Assembly: GCA_011316305.1 (NCBI GenBank)
Contig: SAUG01000046.1
Coordinates: 1 to 64,000, forward strand
Direction of reading: 5' to 3'
DNA length: 64,000 nucleotides
Source of the DNA: Rusavskia elegans
Taxonomy: Eukaryota; Ascomycota; Lecanoromycetes; Teloschistales; Teloschistaceae
This document shows positions 44,973 to 56,525 of this stretch, one piece after another. Position 1 is the first letter of the stretch; the number at the start of each line of letters is the position of its first letter. Below the pieces are notes generated by a model. It saw only the letters and a list, made by a program, of their open reading frames with translations. It was not told the origin of the DNA and did no database searches. Position numbers and translations under genes: made by a program.

Positions 44973-46599
44973 GATCCGGTTCGATGGAAGGAGCTTGACT
45001 TGGAAGTATGTGTATGAGGACGAGTTGTACATTATGTAAAACATGGAATGGATGACGGTTGTCCGCCATAGCAAACAAATCAGGGTTGAAATGCGAAGGA
45101 TTGATTATAGAGGTAGCTAGGACTAGTCAAGCTTACGGAAGCCATGCAAAAATACTCTGAAACGTGCAGCTGCGATAATTTTACGCCGTTCGGCATTGGA
45201 GTCCCTTTCATTCCGTAGCTGAGACGCGACAAGGGGATCATCGTCGGTGCAAGAGCCTGACGCTCAAAGAGAAGCTCGCTGTGTCAAGAGCCAATCGCAA
45301 TACGAGGCACATCCACTTCACCTCAAAAACTCTGATACCGTTGCATATCTAAATCACAGCGTTTAATCTGCATGACATACGCTTTATAGAAAGTAGCAGC
45401 TGTTCAATGACATTTTGGCAACCGTTAAAACCATATCACTCGTCGAGGTACGGATACCGGCTGGTCGGTTTAGGCTCCGTTTGGGCAACCCAAATTAAGC
45501 ACCCCCAACTCGTGTACCTGTATTAACGTCACCTCCTTTTCGTGTAGATTGGTATGAAAATCCTCGTGGACTGGTAGGGCTGAGGTGCACGAGTTGGAGT
45601 TGGTGTATTGGTCCATGCTCTTTCGTCTTAACTCAAAATGGTGCATTGGTTGGGGCTAGTAGGGGTACCCGACCAATCAGGTATCGAGTTAGTACTTGGA
45701 GTTGGAGGTGCACGAGTTGGGATGGTTGTCCAAACGCGACAGTGTAATCTTTCCAAGTCGCTGTAGATAAGGTATGCAGCCTCTTGGCTTATTCACATAG
45801 ATTATATTCGCCAAGGTTACCGGTGCACGAGTTGGAGGTGCTTGATTGGGTTGCCCAAACGGGGCCTTACGATATGTCGAGCGTGCACGTGCGAAGGTTC
45901 GGGAACACTGCATGCGCCGCTACGATCAAAGCGGTCTAGTCAGGAACCCGCTCTTAGCTCCCACCACCCGAGGACCACCACCACCTCACGTTAGGTTGAC
46001 CGATGACACCGCACGTCTCCTGCAAACTGCCATGTATGAAGCAATTCCTCCTACCACCAGTGACCTGGATCAAAAGGGCACTGGAGATGGCAGCATGTAT
46101 GCTACATCTACAGAGGGTCGGCTGCCATCAAGGAAAGATATCCTGCAGGCTCGTTATCGTTACTGTTGTAGACAACCCGAACATCCCCCGAATTGGGAAA
46201 TTAAACATCATGCACTTCAAGCTAGATTGCAGCCACCACAAGCCGTTTCCAGCACTATCCAATGAGAAGGTCAATTGAAGTGCTTGATCCTTCGGGATCA
46301 TTGAATCATCCCGAAGCGATGCCCAGCTTGGAAGGGGACCAGAGAAGTAGTGCAGGACCCCGTTTAGTGCCATGATCCCCCTTGGCCTTGACTTCTCGTG
46401 ACTGTCTTTTCACCTTCTTTCTGTACCTCCACCTTTCTCCGTACTCTCGGTAATCACACTCCTTTTGTCGGCGTTTTCGCTGTACGTCTTTGCAGACTTC
46501 TGTCTGCGTCCTCTCTTTTAAGAAGCCCGAAAGATTCACACTCCTTCTATCACTTTGATAAATTCATAATTCTAATTCATTCCCACGACTATAATCGCC
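44973..46599. other. Intergenic with MITE
   Basis: Upstream region of the chitinase gene. It contains the element at 45473-45866. A 117-codon frame from an ATG at 45912 to 46265 is Pro/Thr-rich with no relative recognised and is not called. Confidence 0.5.
45473..45866. mobile_element. PIF/Harbinger-like MITE (non-autonomous, 394 bp)
   Basis: The ends form terminal inverted repeats of about 42 bp with few mismatches. The left end reads ggctccgtttgggcaaccc…cccccaactcgtg and the right end, complemented, ggccccgtttgggcaaccc…cctccaactcgtg. The trinucleotide TTA flanks both ends (45470-45472 and 45867-45869), fitting the 3-bp TWA target duplication of PIF/Harbinger elements, and GGSCCGTTTGG-type termini fit Tourist-like MITEs. 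Inside, the unit gaggtgcacgagttgg recurs directly (about 45580, 45709 and 45832), so subterminal motifs are repeated. No transposase frame is present. Confidence 0.8.
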
Positions 46600-49500
46600 A
46601 TGTTCAATAAGCTGTTTCTCGCCATGGTGGCCTCGGTCTCTGCTGCTACGGCAGCCGCTAGTTTTCATGCAGGAGCGAATACCAACATGGCTGTCTACTG
46701 GGTGCGTGAAGTATCAAGCTGCTTGACTCCCATACTGACAGAGTAACCAGGGCCAAGGACCCAATCAACAACGCCTGGCACATTTCTGCGCGGACTCAAG
46801 TATCGATATCATTCCCATCGCCTTCTTAAACGTCTTCCCCGACCAAGTCAATGGGGGATATCCAGGTACCAACTTTGGGAATCAGTGTGGTCCGGAGACA
46901 TTCAAGAACAAGGACGGCTCTGACAGCCCGCTGCTTTCCAATTGCCCGCTAATTGGCCCCGATATCAAGACTTGCCAGGCCATGGGCAAGAAACTTCTGC
47001 TTTCTCTTGGAGGAGCCATTCCCACAAATCAATCAATCAACAACGATGAATCAGCCGTCGCCTTTGCGCATTTCCTATGGAATGCCTTCGGTCCCGAGGA
47101 TGCAACTTACCATGGCCCTCGACCATTTGGCGACGCAGTCATCGATGGATTCGACTTCGACATTGAAAGCGCCATTACTGGCAATGACCCGACAAGCCAA
47201 TATCGCGGATACGGGACAATGATCGATACCTTGAGGGTCCTCTTCGCCGCAGATATCAAGAAAGATTACTACATTTCAGGTTCTCCCCAGTGTGTCATTC
47301 CAGATGCTCACTTGGCCGAGCCAATCGAGACCTCGTGGTTCGACTTCCTTTTCATTCAATTCTACAACACCCCTCAATGCTCAGCTCGGGCATACTTCGA
47401 CGCTTCTTACGGACGCGTTGGTGATAAGCCCAGCTCCATCTCTTTCGATGCCTGGGTGGGTTTCGTACGTACGAGTGCCATGAACAAAGACGTCAAGCTG
47501 TACATAGGCCTTCCTGCTGCGCCACTGCCTGGTCTTGCCTATGACTACATTGCACCAGGCGATGTGGTCAACTTGATCGACGTGTTTCAGTGCAGATACC
47601 CCAAGGAATTCGGTGGTATCATGGTGTTCGAGGCTACCTACTCAGAGCAGAACCTGATCGACAACAAGCCATTCGTCGATGTCATCAAGAGCCAATTGAC
47701 CGACAATAAATGTGCGAAGCCTGCCACTTCGACCTCCTCTACAATGTCCTCTACGGCTACCTCTTTGTCGTCCGTGTCTTCAATATCCTCCACAGAGGTC
47801 ACCTCGTCCCCAACGTCGAGTTCAGCGAGCAACATGGGTTTCCACAATTCAACCTATAATGCTGGCCCAACTGCCCCTATTGGTACGGGCTCCTTTTCAA
47901 TTCCATCATACAGCAGCACTGGTATCTGGAACGGTACTCTGAGTTCTACCTCGTTCATTGGCACTGGGTCATCCTCGATTCCTGCGTATCCTTCAAGCAC
48001 GGGTATCTGGAACGGTACTTCGAGTTCTACGTCGATCATTGGGACTGGGTCATCCTCGATTCCTGCGTATCCTTCAAGCACGGGTATCTGGAACGGTACT
48101 TCGAGTTCTACGTCGATTATTGGTACTGGGTCTTCCTCGATTCCCCCGTACCCTACAAGTACTGGTATCTGGAACAGTTCTACGTCGATTATTGGTACTG
48201 GGTCATCCTCGATTCCTGCGTATCCTTCAAGCACGGGTATCTGGAACGGTACTTCGAGTTCTACGTCGATCATTGGTACTGGGTCATCCTCGATTCCTGC
48301 GTATCCTTCAAGCACGGGTATCTGGAACGGTACTTCGAGTTCTACGTCGATCATTGGTACTGGGGGGTCTTCCTCGATTCCCCCGTACCCTACAAGTACT
48401 GGTATCTGGAACAGTTCTACGTCGATTTTTAGTACTGGGTCTTCTTCGATTCCCCCGTACCCTACAAGTACTGGTATCTGGAACAGTTCTACGTCGATTA
48501 TTGGTACTGGGGGGTCTTCTTCGATTCCCCCGTACCCTACAAGTACTGGTATCTGGAACAGTTCTACGTCGATTTTTAGTACTGGGTCTTCCTCGATTCC
48601 CCCGTACCCCACAAGTATTGGTATCTGGAATACGACCACGTCTCTGGTCCCTAGTGGTACTGGCTTCGCTTCGTCGTCTATCTCAGTAAACTTATCTACC
48701 TCGACCAGCAGCTATGTCTCTACTGGGTCTTCCTCGATTCCCCCGTACCCTACAAGTATTGGTATCTGGAACAGTTCTACGTCGATTTTTAGTACTGGGT
48801 CTTCCTCGATTCCCCCGTACCCTACAAGTATTGGTATCTGGAATACGACTACGTCTCTGGTCCCTAGTAGTACTGGCTTCGCTTCGTCGTCTATCTCAGT
48901 AAACTCATCCACCTCGACCAGCAGCTATGTCTCTACTGGGTCTTCCTCGATTCCCCCGTACCCTACAAGTATTGGTATCTGGAACGCGACGACGTCTCTG
49001 GTCCCTAGTGGCACTGGCTTCACTTCGTCGTCTATCTTAGTAAACTCATCCACCTCGACCAGCAGCCATGTCTCTACTCGGTCTTCCTCGATTCCCCCGT
49101 ACCCTACAAGTATTGGTATCTGGAACGCGACGACGTCTCTGGTCCCTAGTGGCACTGGCTTCACTGCGTCGCCCATCTCAGTAAACTCATCCACCTCTAC
49201 TAGCAGCTCTGTCTCTACTAGCAGCTCTGTCTTTACTAGCGGCTCTGTCTCTACTGGCAGCTCTGTCTCTACTGGCAGCTCTGTCTCTACTAGCAGCTCT
49301 GTCTCTACTAGCGGCTCTGTCTCTACTAGCAGCTCTGTCTCTACTAGCAGCTATAGCGCTATCACAATCTCTCTTCACCCCACTGGCGGCTCAAGTGGAT
49401 TCTCTAGCTCGATCTCCTCAACAAGTGTACCATATCCTTTTAATAACAGCACTTCCACGGCAACAACCTCAGCTTCAGGAGGTGTTATCTACACTACAGA

Positions 49501-51273
49501 GACCATAACGATCACTCAGTGTCCCCCGGAAGTGACGAATTGCCCTGTTCGGACCTCGATCACCATCTATCCAATTACCTCATCGAGCAGCACTGCTGTC
49601 AGCTCAGTACCAACGAATAGCCCAGAAACGGCGACTACCTCGGCAACAACTTCAACTTCAAGAGGTGCTATTTACACTACAGAAACCATCACTATTACTA
49701 AGTGCCCCCCGGAAGTGACAAGCTGCCCTATTCGCACCTCGGTTACTATCTACCCAATCACCTCGTCGAGTAGTATTCCCGTCATCTCGTCAAGCAGCGT
49801 TCCTGTTACCTCAGTACCAATAAATAGCCCAGAAATGACAACTACCTCGGCAACAACTTCAACTTCAAGAGGTGTTATCTACACTACAGAGACTATCACC
49901 ATTACGAAGTGCCCCCCTGAATTGACCAGCTGCCCCATTCGCACCTCGGTCACTATCTACCCAATTATCTCGTCGAGCAGTGTTCCCGTCATATCGTCGA
50001 GCAGTGTTCCCGTCATATCGTCGAACAGTATTCCTGTTAGCTCAGTACCGGCGAATAGCCCAGAGACGGCCACTTCCGTGCGTAGCCATGGAGGCGCTAC
50101 AACCCTCATGTAAGTCAACGATTGGTCTTGACATGTTGCTGCAATACACTGACATTGGATCGAAGTGTAACCTCCTACGTGACCACCTGCCCAGTAACGA
50201 ATACCATCACCACTCAAGGTAGTACAACCATCCAGACAACTTTTACCGTGTCAACAGTGACGAGCACCATCACTTCCGTCATCTCGTCCACCGCTACCCC
50301 AGCATTCATGTCAGCAACCCCTAAGGCGCCAGAAACAACCTCTGCGCCAACCGAGCATGTATCTATCCCCGTGGGGCCTGCCCCATCATCTATTCCAGTG
50401 GTGCCTGCCCCATCATCTATCCCCGTGGGGCCTGCCCCATCATTAATCCCCGTGGTGCCTGCCCCATCACCTAGTCACGGAGGATATTCGAATCCAGCAA
50501 CGCCTCCATCAGGTTCCGACAACAGCCCGGTAGGAGGATCTGGTTCGCATCCCGCGGGGCAACCAGAGCAACCTGCAAACGGTGGTTCTTCGAACGCAGG
50601 CTCATCACCATCAGGGGAAAGTATCAATAGCGCTGTAGGAAGTGGTAACTCACCTAGCTCGTCCAACGGTGGCTCTTCAAGCCCCAACTCGCCGCCTTCC
50701 TCCAACTCGGACAATCCGCGAACGCAACCTCAACAGCCAGCTCACGGCCCGTCATCTCCAGACGCTAGCACGCCGCCCACAGGGAACGCTGGCAATAGCC
50801 CCGTCAACGGAGCCAGCAACCCACCCGCACAAGGAAGCCCGGCGGCAGAAGGCCTCAGCACGGTCCGAGATACCTCAACCAACTTCCTCACATCGAAGAT
50901 ACCCGCCAGTCCCGCAAATAGTGGAGTTGGTTCCTCTTCTGGCACTGTCTCCCTCCCAGTCATCATCACGCAGACACTCGTCCCTATTCCCGTGAGCCCA
51001 GAACAGACCGCCCACCCGGCCGTCTCTAGTGGACCTGGAGGCTACACTCCTGTGCAGCCAAGTCCCGTTCCCAGCTCAGCACCGTTCCCAGCGAACAACG
51101 GAACTGCAACTACTGGCGGGCCGACCGGAAGCTCCTTTTCGGCTCCCAGTGCCAGTGGAACGGGTGCGTACTCACCAGGCAATGTCATGCCTTTCACTGG
51201 AGGTGCGAGCAAGATGATGGGTTCGAGCGTCGTGGCCCTTGCAGTCGTTGTTGCGGGAGCTCTCTTCATGTAA
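46600..51273 (+). CDS. GPI-type class III GH18 chitinase with repeat-rich Ser/Thr stalk
   Basis: Secreted cell-wall chitinase. Exons: 46600-46701, 46751-50109, 50166-51273 (1522 aa). Signal peptide MFNKLFLAMVASVSAATAA, then the catalytic domain (about 22-370): NMAVYWGQGPNQQRLAHFC, KKLLLSLGGAIP and the intact DxxDxDxE motif in VIDGFDFDIES (acid/base Glu at about 173). Fourteen tandem 24-47-residue Ser/Thr repeats follow (…SSSIPPYPTSTGIWN…), then short SSVST repeats. Next come three copies of a module containing IYTTETITIT, CPPE and RTSVTIYPI, as in fungal adhesins and chitinases of the ChiA type, then SIPVGPAPS repeats. The protein ends in a small-residue site plus hydrophobic tail (SKMMGSSVVALAVVVAGALFM), a GPI-anchor signal. 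Heavy O-glycosylation is expected. The role is wall remodelling and possibly surface adhesion. Confidence 0.92.
47882..49213 (+). repeat. Intragenic minisatellite, 14 units, in chitinase stalk
   Basis: Fourteen in-frame copies of a unit built on TGSSSIPPYPTSTGIWN. Early copies end NGTSSSTSII (81 bp per unit), middle copies end NSSTSII/NSSTSIF (72-75 bp), and late copies carry an added segment like TSLVPSGTGFASSSISVN. Several adjacent copies are almost identical in DNA, which points to recent unequal exchange or slippage. The same tract opens long spurious frames on both strands. Confidence 0.9.
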
Positions 51274-51754
51274 AAAACGCCTGGTAACTGTATGTGTTTT
51301 TGGATAGCTTGAGTTTGCTGTTAGAAATTCGTGGCAATGTAATGACGGCGGTTGATTATGTACCAACACCAACACCTGTAGTCCACTTCGTTTTGTGGAG
51401 CTCAACAGCTTGTACATCTAAATATCTAATCCTATCAGAACAATCCTTCTTCCGCTATACTTTCCAGCTTCAAAATCCCAAGTCCTATCACAACAACCGT
51501 AGAACATCACAAAATCCATCATTGAGGCCATCCAAGCAAACGATGATATTTAGATGAGAGATGTATATATCACTGCACATGAAAACTTCTTGCTTCGTGT
51601 TATCTTGCTTTAGATGCGCACTTTTCAATCAGAAGTCAAAGCCACGCCTCAAGGATGGCTCGTTCCTCGTTAGCTAGTCCATCCGAGACTTTCATCCACC
51701 TTCAGATATCATCAAAGGGACCAAGCAGTGCCACAACCATCGAGTCTACTCCAC
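51274..51754. other. Convergent intergenic region
   Basis: 3' flanks of the chitinase and the DOPA-dioxygenase-like gene. Nothing recognised. Confidence 0.5.
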
Positions 51755-52290
51755 TCAGCTTGAATTATTTCCGTGTACATCTTCCAATCTCCGTGCCACC
51801 TCGTCCATCTCCTCTTCTTTATCAAACGTGTCAAGTTTCAAATCCAGCTTGTTACCAATCCAAATGGCGTTCTGTGTGTGGTCATGGCGACTTTTGCCCG
51901 TATTCGGATGGATCAGGGCGCTCAGCGGACCGTGATTGATTGCGAGCCACGGGATGAAGGCTCCGAATTGGGCCGGAGTGAAAAGATCGACTTCGAACAT
52001 TGGCAGAGGGTGAGGGCCCACGGGCTTATCGTGGATGGGGTAGATGGAAAGTTCGGGGAATTCGTCCTTGATGGCTTGCCGCATTGCTTTCATCACTTTG
52101 ACCTCGTGGTCGTTGTGCTGTTAACCCTTCAGTCCATTTTGTTTTATGGTTGGTGTAGAGAAATGAGAAAGGTTATAGAAACTAAGCATTGGCCGCTCAC
52201 TCTGTCAAAATATATGTGGATATCAAAGCTAGCTGGACCCCCGTTTCTGATCGGGCTAGTGAATTCCGAGTAGTTGCTACTTGATCCCAT
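51755..52290 (-). CDS. DOPA 4,5-dioxygenase-like protein
   Basis: Small non-haem-iron dioxygenase-like protein. The family includes the fly-agaric extradiol DOPA dioxygenase, and most fungal members lack a known substrate. Two exons, 52290-52201 and 52117-51755, give 150 aa. The first encodes SPIRNGGPASFDIHIYFDR and joins in phase 0 to HNDHEVKVMKAMRQAI. The family core is PIHDKPVGPHPLPMFEVDLF, then PAQFGAFIPWLAINHGPLSA, then LIHPNTGKSRHDHTQNAIWIG. The several His (in DIHIY, VGPHP, INHG, IHPNTG, RHDH) are the candidate iron ligands. Length fits the family. The second exon alone would look like a truncated gene; the 83-nt intron explains it. Confidence 0.85.
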
Positions 52291-53456
52291 CTTCTTTGGT
52301 GTACGGAGGATCGGCAGTAACTCTAGAAAGAACCCGGAAACTGTGCATGAGAAATACCATATGACCGTACTTGAGCGACATGAATTGGGGAGAGATATTG
52401 ATTGTGATCAATACTCTCATTCAAGTGGGCAAAGGATAGCGCCACCTGACGCGTTGAACATATCCACCTGACATAGGGCTGAACCCTATAACTCAACGAT
52501 ATCTCTAATATTCAACCACCTACTATAACTATATACTATTTACCATCTATACAAGCTTTAGAGCTGAAACTCTTAAATGTCTTAGCTATATTCCTATACT
52601 GTTAGATCTGGAAATATCTAGTATACGCGATACGAATTGGGTACGCAGTACCCTTTCAACGTCGTTTACCTCGATCGTGGAGAACATCTTACCACTACTT
52701 GTAAAAGTCGCCGGGGATGCCTTCGGGTAGGGCTAGAGGCGTTGAAGAAGGGTAGTTGAGGTTCTAGGGTCAAGAAGGTTGAGGTTCTGAGGTCAAAAAG
52801 GAACAAGTGTTGATAATATCGCTGGATATCTCCAAGATTTCTCCTGTAATTACAGTGGTAGGAAGCCAGAAGTCGCGTGTGGAAGGCGGGAGCAGGTGGA
52901 TATGTTCAACGCGTCAGGTGGCGCTATCCTTTGCCTTACATGTGAATGACTGCCGGCTCCACTTTGCCGGACTATCGGCATATCGCAATCATAAAGCATG
53001 GCAGTTTATTTATCTATCGCACGAGGCTCAGTCACGGTGGAAGCGAATCAACGTTTCGTCCTGGATGTCAATTGTGCCTTTTCGTGGGAGAATATACTGC
53101 TGAGAAAGATTTCCCGAACGATCGGCTACCGTGTGCCGCCAAGGACTAAACGCGCTAAGAGACTACGTCACTAGACTATATTTGACGTAACAAGTCCAGA
53201 AGGCCATCTCCCGTCGGTCCGAGATAATAGATTGGCGACTTGAATTAGCGCCGGGCGGTGTGGCTCAATACCGAGGTCCGTTCACTCGTTCATCTGTCGG
53301 TTGTGACGGCATAACGATGATCCACTGAAGGGACTTAGGTTGACATGCATTTGACGAATAACGATAAGTTTTCCTACATATTCTCGTCTTCCATCATGGC
53401 TTCCTCCAGTCCGTCGCAATCGTTCGGTACTTTGTACATGGTAGTCCACTGCAATA
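52291..53456. other. Intergenic with long inverted repeat
   Basis: Upstream of the divergent dioxygenase-like and MFS genes. Contains the 508-bp element listed separately; otherwise no gene is seen. Confidence 0.5.
52428..52935. repeat. 508-bp segment bounded by perfect 43-bp inverted repeats
   Basis: The 43 bases at 52428-52470 (ggcaaaggatagcgcc…atatccacctg) return exactly complemented at 52893-52935. Outside the arms a weaker likeness continues (tcattca on the left, tgaatga on the right), so the true ends may lie a few bases further out. The 422-bp interior is AT-rich in its left half (52480-52640) and has no coding frame. No clear target duplication. A MITE, a relic of a DNA transposon or an inverted duplication are all possible. 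Confidence 0.7.
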
Positions 53457-55270
53457 ATGGCACACTCAGCAAGCCTGCCGTCAACTGCGACTCGTCCAGG
53501 GCTGTTCAAGGTCTTCTCGAGTCACCATCTAGACGACCAGTCCACGTACTACGCCCGAGACAGTTTGTCAGAACCCAGGGAGGATCATTGTACTGCAGAT
53601 GAAGAGTCAGACTTGTCCGAAAGCACCGCAAAGGAGGAGGACAAGGAAGCAAGAGGACTGCCATTCGAAGACACTGCAGCATCCCGCCATGGCTCGGCTA
53701 CTTCATACGATCTGGAAGCCCCTATAGAGAAAAAGCAGTCGTCCAAGTCTGTCAAGGACCCAAACCTGGTCAGTGTCTCGTCTCAAGTTTGAGCAGTCTT
53801 TACGCGGGGCTGACCTAACCACCAGGTAACTTGGGACGGTCCTGATGATCCTCAGAACCCGAAGAATTGGTCCACCGGACAAAGATGGGCAGCTACTATT
53901 GTTGTTTCTTCCTTCACTTTCATCTCGCCCGTCTCTTCTTCCATGGTCGCCCCCGCAATATCCGCAATCGCAAAAGATTTCAACATCACAAACGAGGTCG
54001 AGTCGCAAATGGTGCTGTCCATCTTTGTTCTGGCTTACGCCATTGGGCCTCTATTCCTCGGACCACTCTCGGAAGTCTATGGCCGTGTTCCCGTATTGCA
54101 GCTGGCCAACCTGGTGTACCTGGTCTTTAATACCGCTTGCGGTGCCTCCAGGAGCAAAGAGCAGATGATCGTTTTCCGATTCCTGTCAGGCCTTGGCGGT
54201 TCTGCTCCGTTGGCAGTGCGTACCGACTTCTTTCCTCGGATAACAAAGCTGACCAAACATAGATCGGAGGTGGTGTTCTGAGTGACTGCTGGAAAGCAGA
54301 ACAACGTGGGCAAGCAATCTCGCTCTACAGTCTGGCCCCCCTGCTGGGTCCCGCGATAGGGCCCATTGCAGGTGGTTTCATTACCGAGAACACAACCTGG
54401 CGCTGGGCCTTTTATGCCACATCCATCGCCGATGCCCTCATCCAACTCTCTGGACTTTACTTTCTCCGTGAGACTTACCCGGCTAAACTCCTTCATGTCA
54501 AAGCCAAAAGACTCCGACGAGAAACCGGTAACAAAGCCCTCCACTCCGAGTACGAGCATCCGGAACGTAGTCTCGTCACGGTGCTCAAGAATGCCATGGT
54601 CAGGCCTTTCCGTCTCTTGGGCACCCAACCCATCGTCCAGGTCATGGCTCTGTACGCTGCCTATTTGTATGGGCTGATGTATCTCCTCCTGTCGACATTC
54701 CCTGTTCTCTGGACCCGACAGTACCACCAATCCGTCGGCATCGCAGGTTTGAATTACATCTCCCTGGGTGTAGGCTTCACACTCGGCGCTCAAATCCTTT
54801 CGCCTCTGAACGACCGCATCTACAGAATTCTGAAAAAGAAGAACGACGGTGTGGGCAAACCCGAATACCGTATTCCAATCATGGTCCCAGGAAGTGTCTT
54901 GGTTCCAATCGGTCTGTTCATCTATGCCTGGACCGCACAGTACAACACTCACTGGATCGGCCCAGACATTGGAGCTGCGCTCTTTGCTGCAGGTGCGATT
55001 GCCGGATTCCAGAGTGTGCAAACGTACCTCGTCGATGCCTACACCAGATATGCGGCGAGCGCCATCGCGGCTGCAACGGTGTTGAGGAGTCTCGCGGGTT
55101 TCGGCTTTCCTCTGTTCGCACCATATATGTATGACAAGCTGGGTTATGGGTGGGGTAACTCTCTGTTGGGTTTTCTTGCTGTCGCTCTGGGGTTACCTGC
55201 ACCAATTCTGCTCTGGACCTACGGGGAGAAGCTGAGGAAGAAGAGCCCATTTGCCGCGGGTGGAGGTTGA
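53457..55270 (+). CDS. MFS exporter, drug:H+ antiporter-1 (DHA1) type
   Basis: Twelve-span transporter of the fungal multidrug/polyamine DHA1 group. Exons: 53457-53768, 53826-54215, 54263-55270 (569 aa). The first exon is a hydrophilic, acidic N-terminal tail. The join VKDPNL + VTWDGPDDPQNPKNWSTGQR restores the conserved pre-TM1 block. The next join, GGSAPLA + IGGGVLSDCW, restores TM4-5. Motif A in loop 2-3 reads GPLSEVYGRVPVLQLAN, and the motif-C-like LYSLAPLLGPAIGPIAGGFI and TWRWAFYATSI are present. The C-terminal half has DRIYRILKKKNDGVGKPEYR in the central-type loop and a charged end. Candidate cargo is toxic organic compounds; no cluster genes flank it. Confidence 0.87.
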
Positions 55271-55733
55271 ATCGTAGGCTCCTTTGTGAAAGCATCACTT
55301 GGCGTTTACCTCTGGCTGGAAAGACGTAACATAGCATGGTGGGATATTATTAGATCTGGCGTATGGTGAGTTTATGATGCGTCTACTCACCTGTGGCGCT
55401 TTTTCGACGTCGGATATCCCGATAATTAAGCTTGGTGAAAGTGCAATTCTCGTCGATTCACGTACCCATTTTCGAAACTCTCAGACCAATAAGGAGCCAG
55501 TGTCTTGAGGACTCCTTCACCAACCTCCTTCACCTGCCTCGAACACGGGACCACACCCATGTCCCCTCGGTCTGTTTGTCTCAGCCATCGCCAAGTGTAG
55601 TCGAGTCCGGGGCACTTCTCCATCTTTGGTCCTCACAATGTCCATTCGGAGTGCCACCACGATGTAAACCTCGACCGTAACGATCAAGTCCTCCTCATCT
55701 ATCCGCTCCACCACGCATCAGCCATCCGTCATC
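55271..55733. other. Intergenic
   Basis: Spacer between two plus-strand genes. The last 100 bases are pyrimidine-rich leader-like sequence. No gene seen. Confidence 0.5.
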
Positions 55734-56525
55734 ATGCCTCGCCTTGCAGCCCGTTCAGCAATAACTCTCTATCCCCCCGCTCCCAGCGACCCGACTTCCA
55801 CCCTCGCGCAACCAACAGCTCTGCCAATCTCCGCAAACCCAGAGCAAACACAAAGCACCCCTGATTCCTCATCCCCCACCATCCCCGCCACGGCCTTCTG
55901 GGCCGTCCTCGCCGCCCTCATTTTAGTCCTCATCCTCCTCGCTCTCGCCTTCCCAATATGGTACTGGCTTCGTAACCGGCACAAAACCAAAACCCTCCGC
56001 CCACCGTCACCACCCAATTCCTGGCCTGGCTCTTCTCAACCCATTCAATGGTCGCCCTTCCCCCATTCCAACCTTTCTCAACCCCAGCACCTTTCCCCAG
56101 CGCAGATGCAACAACTCCAAATCCTCAGCCAACTCCAGAACCCAGCGCCGGTAGCTCCCTCGAAAGATCCCAATCGCCGGGCCCTGCTCGCTAGGCTCGC
56201 CGCTTTGAACAACCCCTCCATCCTGGGCGCTATACCTGAGGACTCGACGGTCATGACTTCGAGTTCTGTCTATCCGGGTAATAATGAACGACAAGTGGTG
56301 AATCAGCATTGGGCGAATATCAAGGAGAAGAGGTTGCAAGAGGCGAGAGGTAGAGGTGAGGTGTGCGAGATGGAAGTTGCTGGGGAAGGAGTGGGGAAGG
56401 GGAAAAGAGTTAGGTTTAGGGAGCGGGAATGGGCGGTGTTGGCTAGTGATGGGGGAGGGAGTAGAGTGGAGGAGATTGTGGAGAGTGGTGAGGGGAATTT
56501 GCGGGGGGTGGAGAAACGGTGGTAA
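55734..56525 (+). CDS. Single-pass membrane protein of unknown function
   Basis: Single-exon frame of 263 aa, not recognised. The N-terminal 50 residues are Pro/Ser/Thr-rich and probably outside the cytosol. A strong membrane span follows at about 53-76 (FWAVLAALILVLILLALAFPIWYW), with RNRHKTK on its C-terminal side. The cytosolic part has a Pro/Gln-rich stretch, a conserved-looking helix SKDPNRRALLARLAALNNPSI, and EREWAV near the end. A type I single-span topology without cleavable signal is likely. Similar small Ser/Pro-rich membrane proteins are common in filamentous ascomycetes. Confidence 0.6.
   Translation: MPRLAARSAITLYPPAPSDPTSTLAQPTALPISANPEQTQSTPDSSSPTIPATAFWAVLAALILVLILLALAFPIWYWLRNRHKTKTLRPPSPPNSWPGSSQPIQWSPFPHSNLSQPQHLSPAQMQQLQILSQLQNPAPVAPSKDPNRRALLARLAALNNPSILGAIPEDSTVMTSSSVYPGNNERQVVNQHWANIKEKRLQEARGRGEVCEMEVAGEGVGKGKRVRFREREWAVLASDGGGSRVEEIVESGEGNLRGVEKRW

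Noticed and set aside
45912..46265. 117-codon Pro/Thr-rich frame after the MITE
   Set aside because: No relative, no clear gene structure, partly low complexity; kept only as a note.
47854..48639. Long minus-strand frame (261 codons) with PVLVGYGGIEEDP repeats
   Set aside because: It lies antisense to the chitinase repeats; the repeat period keeps all frames open. No start or domain supports it.
54077..55021. 314-codon minus-strand frame
   Set aside because: Antisense to the third exon region of the MFS exporter; composition is that of a shadow frame.
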